From positions 30,812 to 94,811 of the IMG/VR virus record IMGVR_UViG_3300037189_012662: a DNA stretch of 64,000 nucleotides, one strand, 5' to 3'. Positions 18,077-27,966 of the stretch are shown here, in pieces. A program made the translations under genes and the position numbers. Numbering within the stretch: position 1 is the stretch's first letter; every line of letters starts with the position of its first letter. The notes beneath the pieces are model-generated. The model made no database searches. It was not told where the DNA came from and worked only from the letters and a program-made list of their open reading frames with translations. The stretch comes from a virus.

Positions 18077-18725
18077 GTGTCATTGATATATTCCACAAGT
18101 CGTAGTTCGTTCCACCACGCTTCTGAATTGAATAATTGAAGTCTGTTATGTACATTTCTACAACTTCATTATATCTTTGTAGCGTTGCAAGAATGTTGTT
18201 TGGATGAGCCAGACCAAGCTCTTTATAATTGTCGTATGCTACAAAAACCCAAAAAGATCCTTTGTGTCTGTCATACCAGTCTTTTAGTTCTACACCACCT
18301 GCACCACCATCTGTCGTATACCTATTATCGGCTAACGTAGGACTTCCAGAAACATTGAGGCCTGTTTCTCCAGTATTAATTGAAAAATTTGGCTTAGATG
18401 AAAATGACCTAGATGGAAGCATGGTCCAAGAAATAGAGAAGGATCTCTTGTCTGCTATATGATGTGAACGCATCCTCCCATTAACCATACGTTCACGATT
18501 TTCTATTCTAATAATTTTTACATCTATTGGTTGACGATTATCGTCAGAAAGAATCATAAACTGGTCTAGCAGCCTTGGGTTAGATACTGAAACAGTATTT
18601 GTGCCAGACTCATGTCCAATTGGAACACGAGCTCCATCATCAATTACTCCTGGGTTTTCTGAAAATAGCAGGGCTTGTGGCCTGTCATACTTTCTTCTTC
18701 CAGACATATAATTATTGGTAGCCAT
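18063..18725 (-). CDS. Putative distal tail protein
   Basis: 220 residues. It comes directly after the tape measure (TAATG junction) and before the hub protein, which is the standard place of the distal tail (Dit-like) protein. Trp-, Tyr- and Phe-rich strands occur in the second half (FWVFVAYD, near 165), and the C-terminus is acidic. No specific motif was recognised, so the call rests on gene order. Confidence 0.65.
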   Translation of the reverse strand: MATNNYMSGRRKYDRPQALLFSENPGVIDDGARVPIGHESGTNTVSVSNPRLLDQFMILSDDNRQPIDVKIIRIENRERMVNGRMRSHHIADKRSFSISWTMLPSRSFSSKPNFSINTGETGLNVSGSPTLADNRYTTDGGAGGVELKDWYDRHKGSFWVFVAYDNYKELGLAHPNNILATLQRYNEVVEMYITDFNYSIQKRGGTNYDLWNISMTLEEV

Positions 18726-21700
18726 TAGAAACTATTTCCTCTTATTCTTTGTGAATCTATCTGCTTAATCTTAGATATAACAGTTCTTGCAACATCGTCT
18801 GCACTTAGATTTGTTCCAGACATATTCACGTTCAACTCATAATTATACACTGATTCGCCATTGAAGGTTCCGTTATTTATTGACTTCAACCTGTCCAATC
18901 CAAAATCCTTAACGGCATATTTTCTAACTACAAACTCACCTGGTGTTAGCATTGCTGGAACTGTATCGCTACCCATCGCAAATCCTCCCATAGAGAACTT
19001 CTTAATAAGTCCACCCCAGTTCTTTTTGGTTGGCTTTCCAGCAGTTGGATCTCCAGTTAGGTCACGCAACTCCTTGATTAGCTTAACGTTTTGTGCCATC
19101 AACCTCTTGTCATTTGCTGTGGTTCCCTTACTTGCTGCTACTGCTGTGCGGTTAGCAGTAATCTGCTTGTTCAGAGCATCAATTCTTGCCTTGTTTGGAT
19201 CTACATTTTGTCCATTATTGCCAAGTCCGCCTGCAGCAAATCCTGCTTGTAGTTGTGGTATTAGTGCGATAGCATCTTCAATAGCCTTCTTGTACCCCTC
19301 AGCCTCTACCTTAGCAAGCCTAACTCCATTCTCTATCTTCTTCCACTCTGACTCATTTTTCTCAAGATATGTTACTGACTTATCTGCTGCGTCTTTGTAG
19401 CCATTAGCTAGGTCCAAAGCTCTTTGCTGTGGCTCAAGAGTCTCTTCTTCTTTTTTAAGAATTTCATCCTTAAGTGTTTTAATCTTAGATTCAATTTGAA
19501 CACGAGTCATTCCATTGGTAGCAAGAACTTTAGAAAGCTCTACTTCTCTTGCAGCCTCAAGAGCATTCTTTTGAGAATCAATAGCTCTGGATGCTTCGTT
19601 TTGTCTTGCCTCCTGGACAGCTGCTGCTGCTGCCGCAATGTCTCCTGTTGCTAGAGCATTGGCAATGTTGAGCTGGTCTTTACCAATTTGTGCATTCTTT
19701 TCATTAAGCTTTTGAACCTTGTCAAGGGCATCAATTCTCTTGTCATAGGATTCATTAATCTTTTCTTCTTTTTCTTGAATGCCCATGAGCTGGTACTCAT
19801 AGTTATCTATTGAGAATTCTCTTTCTGCAATATATTCCTGTGCTTCCTTGATAGATTTTTGAATTGCAGTTGTGTTGTATGGTAGACCTGTTAATGGATT
19901 AATCTTATTCTTACCACTGATATTTGTGCCCATTTCAAAATCAATACTTATCTGCTCTCTCTTTGCAGCAAAGGCAGCAGATATATCTGAGAAAGCTTGG
20001 TTAACCTTATTTTCCATGTCTTCAATAGTCAGGCCAATCTTAATGTTTTTAACTGATGCAAGATAGTCTCTAATTGATTTTGCGTTAACCTTTCCATCCT
20101 TAATGTCATCAGCAAACTTCTTAAGAATGTCTGGGTTGTTTCCGATCTGAGATGTGACCCTTTCAACCTGCTCAGCAGTATATCCAATCTTAGATAGGTA
20201 CTTTTCGATAGAAGCTATTTGCTGAGTAGTCTCAGACTCTGCAATATTCTGATTAGTTAGATTTCTTAGTTCTGCTACAGCTGCTTCTGCATTAACCTTA
20301 TTTATAAGAGCAACAAGTTCTTTCCACTTTTTGGTACCAACCTTTTCTGCAGCCAAAGCAGCAGCAAGAATTGGATCTTTGGCAATTCTAAATGCTTTAG
20401 TAACCTCAACTCCAGCAGACCTAAGTTTGTTGAATGCTGAAGACGTGTTGATAATTTCTTTTCTTTGATCCTTTAGCTGCTCAATTGCTTGCTCAAAAGG
20501 AGTTTGTTCTGCAGTACCACCAGTAGCTGGAGCAAGGTTTTTATATTTAGCAAGGGTTGTGATAAACTCATCAACAGTTCCGTTAGCAACTGCAGCAACA
20601 TATGCTGATTTTAGCATTTCATTATTAAGAATTAGCTGAGCATCTGCTGCCAATTTTGAATTAGATTCAAGATCAGCCTTGATCTTTTTATCTTCCTCTA
20701 GGTCCTTAACATAGTCATCAAAATTCTTTAAAGATGTAGCCTTTTCATTTGCATCATCAACTGCCTCTATGCTACCCTTCCATCTATTGTAGGCTTCTAC
20801 AGCAGCATCAATATTTGTTGTGACATTTCCATCTGGGTCTGCCTCTAAGTCTTTAATCTTTGCACTAGCAAAAATATTCTGCCACTTTGCATCAGTCAAT
20901 GCCTCATATGCATCAGCCTCGTCCATACCAGCTTTAACAAGCTTTGGTGCCAGATCAAGTATTTCTTTATTTTGAGTTATCTCAGTTTCTATGGCGGATA
21001 GGTCTACAGATGCCTGAGTCTTTATATTTTGCTCAGCTAATTTTTTAGAAGCATCAATAGTATCTTCAATTGCGGCCTCCTTTGCATTTTCAAGATCTAT
21101 CAGGGCTTGTGCTCCTGCAGCCTTTTCGGCATCAGTGGCATTAGCATCATCAGCAGCATCAAGTGCAGTTATGATTGCAGGATCAACTACTGCCCCCATC
21201 TGAAGTGCTTGAAGAAGTGCAAGCTTATTGGTCAGATTTGTTATTCCAGAAACAAGCTCTCCATCAATTCCATAGGTTGCTATTAGCTCATTCATTGCTG
21301 GACTTGCAATTAGTGATGGTATATTCTTTAAGTTGTTGGTTAGTGTTTCTGAACGAAGGTTAAACTCGTCTAGTCCAATAGTTCCTGCACCTAGAGCTGT
21401 TCTGAGTTGTTCAAAAGCTGAGGCTGTTTCATTAAAGACTTGTCTAGCATCAGCCCCAAATTGAACCTGTAGTTGCCTTCCCTTTGATGAACCTGATTTA
21501 ATTGGCTGACCACTTGGAGAAAGTTCTCTTTGTCTTTCAACTATATCAGTAGCAAGCTCAGTAGTTCTGCCTTGCAAATCTTCAATAACTGCTGAAATAT
21601 TCTGATCAAATGTTTCTGGGTCTGCATATGGATTTACTGCAATTCCTAGAGTTATTCCTTCTTTTCCAGCCTTGTTTGCAAGAGCAATAACGAACTCTCT

Positions 21701-24700
21701 AATCTTAGATATATCGGTACCCTCAGGAGAAATGGCAATAAGCTGATTCATGAGCGAAGTCATCTGTTGTCCAGCTTGTTCAAGTGATGCCTTCTTCAAT
21801 CCTTCAAACTCTTGGAAATAAGTTCCATTTTCTGCAATAAGACTATTTAGTGCATCGCTATTTGCCAGATCGCTTGCACCAATTTGTTCTGAAACACTTG
21901 TTCCAGTAGCAGGAGCTTGTATTCCTCTTCCATACTCTGAAGGATCTCTGATTGGATCAAAGCCAATGATTCCAGCAATTGCTTTAAGATTTTCTCCTGC
22001 CGTGAATGCAGCCTTACCCATAAAGTCAAGTCTTGCTCTACTATCCTTTGAGGCTTGAGCAATCGCACCAAATGCTATAACAGACATTCCAACAATTGGA
22101 GCTAGTTTTAACAGACCCTGGCTTACCCAGCTTAGGTTGGACCAAAGTGTTCTAGCTATTACAGCTAAGTTTGAAAGATTTGTTGACAGCTTACCAGTTT
22201 TTAAGGCACCCAATCCACCAGCCATGGTTACTGATTGACCAATCTTTGTTCCAGAAAGTGCATTCAGGATTCCATCAATAAGATTCTTTGCACCTTCTTT
22301 TGCTGCAATTGCAGCTCGTTTAGCCTCAAGCATAGAGAGAACCTGTACGATTCCTGTAAGAGCAAACAAACCTGTTGTAATTCCGTAAATTGCTTCGCTA
22401 AGCCAGCCAAGATCATTTCCAAATATAGATGATGCTGCAGCTATGGAGCTCATGGCAAAGCTAGCATTCATTGCCTTAGTGCCAAAGCTACTTAGTTTAG
22501 AAGATGCCTCTTCTGCATTTCCTGCAACCAGGAGTAGCTTTCTTGATGCTATGTCTGATGCCATGGTGGCTGGACCCACATTTGGTGAAATAAATCTATT
22601 TTGTGTTTGAGCACCTCTTGCAACAATTCCAGATATCTGATCTGACATAGCCTGCAAGTATACAGACTGGTCTGTTGTAGCACGTCTTGCACCTGGTACC
22701 TTGTAAATTTTTTGAGCAACTGCATTAACTGATTGAGCGACTCCTGTGCCCAATGCTTGACCAGCTTCCCTTACTTCTGGGCCTGCTTGATTAACACCAG
22801 CCTCTACATTCATGGCTAGCTCGTCAAATGTTCCTGAAGGAGAACTAATTCTTAGTCCTCGTCTTGCGGCATCCATAATTTCATCAAATGCCATCTGCAT
22901 AGCTATTTCTGTGCTATGTCCAAGTGCCTCTATTTCTTTTACACGTTTTGTCATTAAGTCAGCTGCACTTGGCCCACGACCTGCAGAAATAGCCTCTGGT
23001 CCGCCCTCAATACTGTAACCTCTTGATGCGGCCTTTCCAAATGCTGCTGTTGGCCTTAGGGCAAACTTGGATGCAGAACCTTGTCCAGCAACAATGGTAA
23101 TAAAGCCATCCACTGCCGTAGAGGCAGAAACCATTTTAGCTTGAAGCATTGACTGTGCTCTTGTTAATGCCTCTACCTCATCCAAACCACTCTGACGCAA
23201 TCTTGCATATTGTTGGTCAACAGTAGCGACCCTTCTCTGTGCCTCTGCTGCCCTTTCGATGTCAGAAGAATACTGGTTATCTCTTAGTAGTGCTTGCTGT
23301 ATTCCTGTAACTGCTCTGTCTCTAGAAAAAGCATACTGCTTTTCAATTGAGCTAGATGAGGAAAGGGCTTCACGAGCTTCCCTTGCTTCTCTGACAAGCA
23401 GCTCTAGCTCAGCCTGAACCTGCTCTGATCTTTTTGCATTTTTATTAAATGCAGTTGCCATGTCTTGTCCGCTAGAAGCTGCCTGCTCAAGTGCTAACTC
23501 AGCACCTTCTCCCATGGACACTACGTCTTGTAGAGTAAATGAAGCACCTCTTGCACCATCAATACCTTGCCTTGCAAGTGCTCTACGAGATGCCTCATAT
23601 GCACCAGAATTTCTTGCAGCTGATTCTAGAACTGTTGTTCCACCAAAAGTTTGACCACGCACAAAAGCAGTTTGATCCTTAACATCCTCTTCTGTTAAAT
23701 CTCTTACCCTCTTAATTGTTTCTATTGCCTCTAGCTGCTTTTTACCATTAAGCTCAATTTGTTTTCCGTATTCATCTAGAATTGGAACTAGCTTTACAAG
23801 CCTAATTTCTAGATCGCCAAATTCCACATCAGCCTGGCCAGCAGCTCTAACACTTGCCATAAGTGATTCTGGATCAAGGCCTGCCATATGAGAAGCATTG
23901 GTGTAGAAACTTCCAGTAGATCTAAATCCTTGTGCAATATCGGCCTTTTTACCAAACTGGTATCCAGGTATGTTTCCAGAAATCATTGCATTAATCAGTG
24001 GTGCATATTGCTTGGCCTTATCTGCTGGAATAACTGCCTCACCTGGAGAAAGCATTGCAGGAACAATGTCTCCAGCACCCTTTGGACCAGGAACTGAAAC
24101 AATTCCAGATGCAAGCTTTATTCCTGTTGCAGGACCAACACCAGGAACAGTTGAGAATCTAGCTTTTGCCTGAATAGCCTTATTGTAAACTTCAATAAGC
24201 CTTATTACCGCATCTTTTTCAGAAGTGAACCTTTGCTCTAGTTGCATGTGTGCACGTTCCAAAGAAGATGCTACAGCTGCTGCCTCCAACTGTTCACGAG
24301 TCATGTAGTCCATTTGTTCACCAAGGGTCGTTGTAGACTCTTTGGTTTTTTGGAATAGGCCTCTGACTGCAGAGAATCCCTTAATTATATTGGCTACACC
24401 ATTGGCTAAAAGACCAAATAGCATTAAGAATACTGGACCAAGACCTGCCAGAATTGCTCCACCAACAACAACAAAGTTTCTGACTCCCTCATTCATAGAG
24501 TTGAAAGAGTTTAAAATTTTAGTTACAAATTCTAGAATTGGAGTAACTGCTTTTAAGAATTGTTCTCCAATTGGTGCAATCGCTACCCTCAATTCTTCAA
24601 TAGCTTTTTGGAATCTAAAGGTTGTAGAATCTGCAACACTTCCAAGTTCTTTTTCTGACAAAGCTGCTAGCTCAGCTGTGGTTGCATTTGTTAGTGCCAA

Positions 24701-26101
24701 AACTCTTTCTGCCTGAGTACCTTCGGCAATTACGTTTTGGAATAGAGTGGAAAGACGTGAAAACTGGAACTTACCAAATAGCTGCTCAATTGCCTGTGCA
24801 CGGTTTAGTGGGTCTAGTGTGTCTAAGGCTTTTGCAAAATCAATTACGATACCCTTAACGTCACCCTTGTTGGCCTCAACAATGCCCTTGATGTTAATTC
24901 CAAATCCAGAAAGCATTTCTGCTGCTCTGCCTGTTGGGTTAATCAAAGATGCAAGACCAGACTTTAGAGCGTTAGCACCTTCAGATGCATTAATTCCACC
25001 TTCCTTCATCGCTGTCAGGAAGAAAGCTAGGTCTTCTACGTTTCCACCAAGCTGTTGAACAACTGGACCTGCTTTAGGAATGGCAATGGTCAAGTCTTCA
25101 ATAGATGTTACAGTTTGGTTTTCAACTGCGTTCAAAAAGTCAATTTTGCTAGCAAGGTCTTCTGTCGCTACCCCAAAAGCATTGGTTACAGAAATAGTTG
25201 TTTCTAGTGCCTGCTGTTGTTCTACGTTACCAAGGACTGCTAGTCTGTTTGCTTCAGTAACCTGCCCCAAAAGATCTGTTCCAGTTTTACCCATAGCTGC
25301 AGCTGATGCTGCAAGATCCATGGTACTTTCTACTGCAACACCATATTTCGTAAATTCTAAGGCAAGCTCTTGAAGAGACTTGATCATTGAGTCTGTTTCT
25401 TCTGGAGATGTAAATAACTCTCCATAAACACGCTTAAACTTAATGGCCTGTTTCTCAAGGTCCATAAAGGTTTTTGCAGCAAGATTTCCGAATACAGACA
25501 ATGGAATAGTGAAACCAACCATAAGCTGTCTACCAGCCCACTGGGTGTTCTTACCAAAATTCAAAAGGTTTGTTGAACCTTGCTGAAGAAGCTGATTAAA
25601 AATTTGCTGCTTTTGTGCAGCAATCTGCATCTGTGTTCCAGCATCTTTAAGATCAAGCACCATTGGTCTGATCTTTATTGCTTCTAGAGATCCGTTGGCA
25701 TTTCTTCCAAGCTGTATGTACTGTGTCTGAAGGTCTTTAACTCTTTCACGAGCTACCTTCTCAATTGTGTTAAATTCTTTTGTAAAGTTTTGGCCAAAGG
25801 TCTTGCTTGCTCCACCTGCATAGCGGAAGTATTCTCCCATGGAGAATTTGTTTTTTTCTAGTGCAGAAGTAAATGATTCAGTCGTTGACTTAATGTTAGT
25901 CATGCTGGCAGAGAATTTGCCAGTAGCATTTAGGTTGTTTATTAAGTCTTTTTGTAGACTGGCAGAAGCGGCAGCGGCAGTTGATGAGCCCCTGGCGAGA
26001 GCGGTATGAAAGGCTGAAATCTCTCTTTGGAGATTCTTAATAGCTGCTAGTGCATTGGACGTATCAAGATTGATACCAATACTGGTCTCAATATCAGCCA
26101 T
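18725..26101 (-). CDS. Tape measure protein
   Basis: 2458 residues. An N-terminal coiled-coil region (1-200) is followed by the conserved phage tape-measure core (about 230-460). Hydrophobic spans lie near 537-570 and around 1220-1270, then come long Ala/Glu/Lys-rich helical segments (about 1950-2350). PAMLSPGEAVIP occurs near residue 683 and PAMLTPGEFVVRK near 2385. It sets tail length and probably helps DNA passage through the membrane. At about 1.5 angstrom per residue it predicts a tail of roughly 0.35 micrometres. The start has a GAGGTG site 8 bases upstream. Confidence 0.95.
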   Translation of the reverse strand: MADIETSIGINLDTSNALAAIKNLQREISAFHTALARGSSTAAAASASLQKDLINNLNATGKFSASMTNIKSTTESFTSALEKNKFSMGEYFRYAGGASKTFGQNFTKEFNTIEKVARERVKDLQTQYIQLGRNANGSLEAIKIRPMVLDLKDAGTQMQIAAQKQQIFNQLLQQGSTNLLNFGKNTQWAGRQLMVGFTIPLSVFGNLAAKTFMDLEKQAIKFKRVYGELFTSPEETDSMIKSLQELALEFTKYGVAVESTMDLAASAAAMGKTGTDLLGQVTEANRLAVLGNVEQQQALETTISVTNAFGVATEDLASKIDFLNAVENQTVTSIEDLTIAIPKAGPVVQQLGGNVEDLAFFLTAMKEGGINASEGANALKSGLASLINPTGRAAEMLSGFGINIKGIVEANKGDVKGIVIDFAKALDTLDPLNRAQAIEQLFGKFQFSRLSTLFQNVIAEGTQAERVLALTNATTAELAALSEKELGSVADSTTFRFQKAIEELRVAIAPIGEQFLKAVTPILEFVTKILNSFNSMNEGVRNFVVVGGAILAGLGPVFLMLFGLLANGVANIIKGFSAVRGLFQKTKESTTTLGEQMDYMTREQLEAAAVASSLERAHMQLEQRFTSEKDAVIRLIEVYNKAIQAKARFSTVPGVGPATGIKLASGIVSVPGPKGAGDIVPAMLSPGEAVIPADKAKQYAPLINAMISGNIPGYQFGKKADIAQGFRSTGSFYTNASHMAGLDPESLMASVRAAGQADVEFGDLEIRLVKLVPILDEYGKQIELNGKKQLEAIETIKRVRDLTEEDVKDQTAFVRGQTFGGTTVLESAARNSGAYEASRRALARQGIDGARGASFTLQDVVSMGEGAELALEQAASSGQDMATAFNKNAKRSEQVQAELELLVREAREAREALSSSSSIEKQYAFSRDRAVTGIQQALLRDNQYSSDIERAAEAQRRVATVDQQYARLRQSGLDEVEALTRAQSMLQAKMVSASTAVDGFITIVAGQGSASKFALRPTAAFGKAASRGYSIEGGPEAISAGRGPSAADLMTKRVKEIEALGHSTEIAMQMAFDEIMDAARRGLRISSPSGTFDELAMNVEAGVNQAGPEVREAGQALGTGVAQSVNAVAQKIYKVPGARRATTDQSVYLQAMSDQISGIVARGAQTQNRFISPNVGPATMASDIASRKLLLVAGNAEEASSKLSSFGTKAMNASFAMSSIAAASSIFGNDLGWLSEAIYGITTGLFALTGIVQVLSMLEAKRAAIAAKEGAKNLIDGILNALSGTKIGQSVTMAGGLGALKTGKLSTNLSNLAVIARTLWSNLSWVSQGLLKLAPIVGMSVIAFGAIAQASKDSRARLDFMGKAAFTAGENLKAIAGIIGFDPIRDPSEYGRGIQAPATGTSVSEQIGASDLANSDALNSLIAENGTYFQEFEGLKKASLEQAGQQMTSLMNQLIAISPEGTDISKIREFVIALANKAGKEGITLGIAVNPYADPETFDQNISAVIEDLQGRTTELATDIVERQRELSPSGQPIKSGSSKGRQLQVQFGADARQVFNETASAFEQLRTALGAGTIGLDEFNLRSETLTNNLKNIPSLIASPAMNELIATYGIDGELVSGITNLTNKLALLQALQMGAVVDPAIITALDAADDANATDAEKAAGAQALIDLENAKEAAIEDTIDASKKLAEQNIKTQASVDLSAIETEITQNKEILDLAPKLVKAGMDEADAYEALTDAKWQNIFASAKIKDLEADPDGNVTTNIDAAVEAYNRWKGSIEAVDDANEKATSLKNFDDYVKDLEEDKKIKADLESNSKLAADAQLILNNEMLKSAYVAAVANGTVDEFITTLAKYKNLAPATGGTAEQTPFEQAIEQLKDQRKEIINTSSAFNKLRSAGVEVTKAFRIAKDPILAAALAAEKVGTKKWKELVALINKVNAEAAVAELRNLTNQNIAESETTQQIASIEKYLSKIGYTAEQVERVTSQIGNNPDILKKFADDIKDGKVNAKSIRDYLASVKNIKIGLTIEDMENKVNQAFSDISAAFAAKREQISIDFEMGTNISGKNKINPLTGLPYNTTAIQKSIKEAQEYIAEREFSIDNYEYQLMGIQEKEEKINESYDKRIDALDKVQKLNEKNAQIGKDQLNIANALATGDIAAAAAAVQEARQNEASRAIDSQKNALEAAREVELSKVLATNGMTRVQIESKIKTLKDEILKKEEETLEPQQRALDLANGYKDAADKSVTYLEKNESEWKKIENGVRLAKVEAEGYKKAIEDAIALIPQLQAGFAAGGLGNNGQNVDPNKARIDALNKQITANRTAVAASKGTTANDKRLMAQNVKLIKELRDLTGDPTAGKPTKKNWGGLIKKFSMGGFAMGSDTVPAMLTPGEFVVRKYAVKDFGLDRLKSINNGTFNGESVYNYELNVNMSGTNLSADDVARTVISKIKQIDSQRIRGNSF

Positions 26102-26123
26102 TCATTCGCACCTCTATTCGTTG

Positions 26124-26450
26124 TTAATTTGCTGCTGTAGTTCCAACAATCCCTGTTCCGCCAAGATTGATACCAGATGCTGCTTCTACAATTACGTAAA
26201 CTGTAGGCAGGTCTAGAAGGTCCTCTAGCTTCTTGATATCTTCAGCAATTTCTGGCTTGTACTGCTTCATAGCAATTTGAGCACACTGCATCAGGATATC
26301 CATGGATTTATTGTTGTCATCAGCAACCTTTGAAATATCGTCAAACTTCTTCATGAAGTCACGAAGTAGCGAAATCTTTAGTGGACGAACGCTAATCTCT
26401 GTGCCATCAATAAGTAGGACTTTCTTTTCCTCATTAATTGTTGTAGACAT
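26124..26450 (-). CDS. Tail assembly chaperone, short paralogue
   Basis: 108 residues. It aligns over almost its whole length with the N-terminal 90 residues of the adjacent longer gene (shared Leu-Ile-Asp-Gly-Thr-Glu-Ile, Pro-Leu-Lys-Ile, Ala-Met-Lys-Gln-Tyr), roughly half identical by eye. It sits directly before the tape measure, the normal slot of the G/GT chaperone pair. It has a GAGAGGA ribosome site and its own extended -10 box. It ends without the C-terminal extension of its paralogue. Confidence 0.8.
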   Translation of the reverse strand: MSTTINEEKKVLLIDGTEISVRPLKISLLRDFMKKFDDISKVADDNNKSMDILMQCAQIAMKQYKPEIAEDIKKLEDLLDLPTVYVIVEAASGINLGGTGIVGTTAAN

Positions 26451-26484
26451 TTTTTCCTCTCATATAACCATTTTGGGTCAATCA

Positions 26485-26493
26485 ATTATAACA
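26485..26493 (-). promoter_or_regulatory. Extended -10 before short chaperone
   Basis: TGT-TATAAT on the minus strand in the 53-base gap between the two chaperone genes. It would give a leader of about 30 bases carrying the ribosome site. Confidence 0.45.
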
Positions 26494-26503
26494 CACGGAG
26501 GCC

Positions 26504-27187
26504 TTATTTTTTAGTCAAATCCTCATAGCCTATGCCTAGGCCAATTCCGAATCCAGCCTTTTGAGCATTTGGGCCTTGTAGTGCTGTTATATCATTTGCA
26601 TCTTTTGCTTTTCCTCTACTGAAGACTCTAGCCTTCATTTCTTGCCAAGCATCCTTTTTACCAGATTGCTCATCTAGGTCTATGCCCTGGATTGCAGCCA
26701 AGAATTTTTTGCTTTGATAGTCTAGCTCTCGTTTTGAGGATAGTGTTGCAACTAGTTCAGGCATAGAAAGAGATGTTTCTAGTTCTTCATAGTCTTTCCA
26801 GATACCCAGCAAAAATACTTCAGATTCTAGTTTTGCAAGATCTAGCTCGTCCCAGCTTCCTCCCTCATTTGCCTGATCTTTGATAGGCTTTTCAGAATTC
26901 TCTTTTAGAGATATGCCAGCTGCAACATCTATTATTTTATACATTGTGGCAAGATCTATTGAATCTTCCACATCTTCTATAGTCTTTATTCTAGGGCAGT
27001 ATTGTTTCATGGCAATCTTAACGCACTGAACCAAGCTGTCTATTGCCTGGTCATCGTTTGTTGCCTTTCTGACCTCTTCAAACTTAATCATAAACTCCTT
27101 TAGATACTTGATCTTAAGTGGAGTCACGTATATCTCAGTTCCGTCTATTAGGCTGACGGTATCTGAGTCGTATATCTTTGTTGGCAT
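26504..27187 (-). CDS. Tail assembly chaperone, long paralogue
   Basis: 227 residues. The N-terminal 90 residues match the short chaperone. A linker (about 92-112) and a C-terminal domain (113-227, acidic then basic) resemble the T part of a GT protein. It lies between tail tube and short chaperone. There is no Shine-Dalgarno sequence; TGG-TATACT ends 6 bases before the ATG, suggesting a leaderless message made after the terminator of the tube gene. It probably plays the role that frameshifted GT plays elsewhere. Confidence 0.8.
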   Translation of the reverse strand: MPTKIYDSDTVSLIDGTEIYVTPLKIKYLKEFMIKFEEVRKATNDDQAIDSLVQCVKIAMKQYCPRIKTIEDVEDSIDLATMYKIIDVAAGISLKENSEKPIKDQANEGGSWDELDLAKLESEVFLLGIWKDYEELETSLSMPELVATLSSKRELDYQSKKFLAAIQGIDLDEQSGKKDAWQEMKARVFSRGKAKDANDITALQGPNAQKAGFGIGLGIGYEDLTKK

Positions 27188-27193
27188 CCAATA

Positions 27194-27202
27194 AGTATAC
27201 CA
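27194..27202 (-). promoter_or_regulatory. Extended -10 leaderless promoter for long chaperone
   Basis: TGG-TATACT, 6 bases before the ATG at 27187, directly downstream of the tail-tube terminator. Confidence 0.55.
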
Positions 27203-27207
27203 AATGC

Positions 27208-27237
27208 AAAAGCCGCTTAGCTATAAAGCTAAACGGC
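27208..27237 (-). terminator. Rho-independent terminator after tail tube gene
   Basis: An 11-base stem with one mismatch (27212-27222 with 27227-27237), a 4-base loop, then TTTT on the minus strand. It lies 20 bases after the stop at 27257. Confidence 0.8.
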
Positions 27238-27256
27238 CTTGCTATTAAATTATAGT

Positions 27257-27901
27257 TTATGACTGAGCTGGAATTGTACGGTCAACAATCTTACCGTACG
27301 AAGCACTGTCATTTGGTAGCAAACGGAATGAAACCTCAAACATAGTAGCCTCATCACGCTTTGCACCAACTGTAACACTCTCAATCGAAAGTGCACGATA
27401 CGCTACGTAAATACGCTCTAGTTCGTCACCAATTGCACAGTCACCTGTACCTGGACCAACCGCAACCAAACCACGCTCTACTGGACATTCTCCAATGTCA
27501 CCTGCAGATAGATTTAGTGCTGGGTTTCCTGCTGCCCATTGACCAGATGCGATGTTCGCAAGATCATCATCCTGGCCTGCAAGAGCGAACAGTAGATTCT
27601 CTAGTGTTGCTTCTGCGAAGGTTGTGTTTAGGTTAACCTGCATGCCCTGCTTGTAAAGCTTTGCAACGTCAAGAACCTGGTCAACCTGTACCTCACCAAA
27701 GTCTGGCTGGAACTGAAGCTCCAAACCATTCATGGTGTAACCTACGTTACGGAAGTCTGTATCAGTACTTAGCGTATCCTTAAAGGATGTGCCGTCTACC
27801 ACTGCTGGTAGGTCTGTGTCTGAAAGGTCTCCAGCTTCATAAGTAAATAGTGCTGCAGCACCAACAATAATGTTAGCACTTGAACCACGTGTATATGCCA
27901 T
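27257..27901 (-). CDS. Major tail tube protein
   Basis: 214 residues from the ATG at 27901, which has a GAGGTG site 8 bases upstream; the in-frame GTG nine bases earlier is part of that site. The protein is beta-rich and acidic with no cysteine before residue 140. It is placed between connector genes and chaperones, flanked by its own promoter and a strong terminator, as expected for a highly expressed structural subunit. It would form stacked hexamers of the tail tube. Confidence 0.85.
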   Translation of the reverse strand: MAYTRGSSANIIVGAAALFTYEAGDLSDTDLPAVVDGTSFKDTLSTDTDFRNVGYTMNGLELQFQPDFGEVQVDQVLDVAKLYKQGMQVNLNTTFAEATLENLLFALAGQDDDLANIASGQWAAGNPALNLSAGDIGECPVERGLVAVGPGTGDCAIGDELERIYVAYRALSIESVTVGAKRDEATMFEVSFRLLPNDSASYGKIVDRTIPAQS

Positions 27902-27952
27902 AATATTCACCTCTTCTTCTTTTGAATTAGTGGGCGTTGTTTCCTCAAGTTA

Positions 27953-27961
27953 AGTATACCA
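27953..27961 (-). promoter_or_regulatory. Extended -10 promoter for tail tube
   Basis: TGG-TATACT on the minus strand, about 50 bases before the start codon. The leader carries the GAGGTG ribosome site. Confidence 0.45.
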
Positions 27962-27966
27962 GCCTT

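Noticed and set aside
24342-25373. Several plus-strand ORFs inside the tape measure
   Set aside because: They are shadows of long Ala/Leu-rich helical sequence and lack ribosome sites.
26124-26510. Programmed frameshift in the chaperone region
   Set aside because: I found no convincing slippery heptamer leading from the short gene into a longer frame; both paralogues have their own starts.
27902-27910. GTG start for tail tube (and similarly 32376 for capsid)
   Set aside because: These GTGs are part of the GAGGTG/GGAGGTGA ribosome sites; the ATG downstream has ideal spacing.
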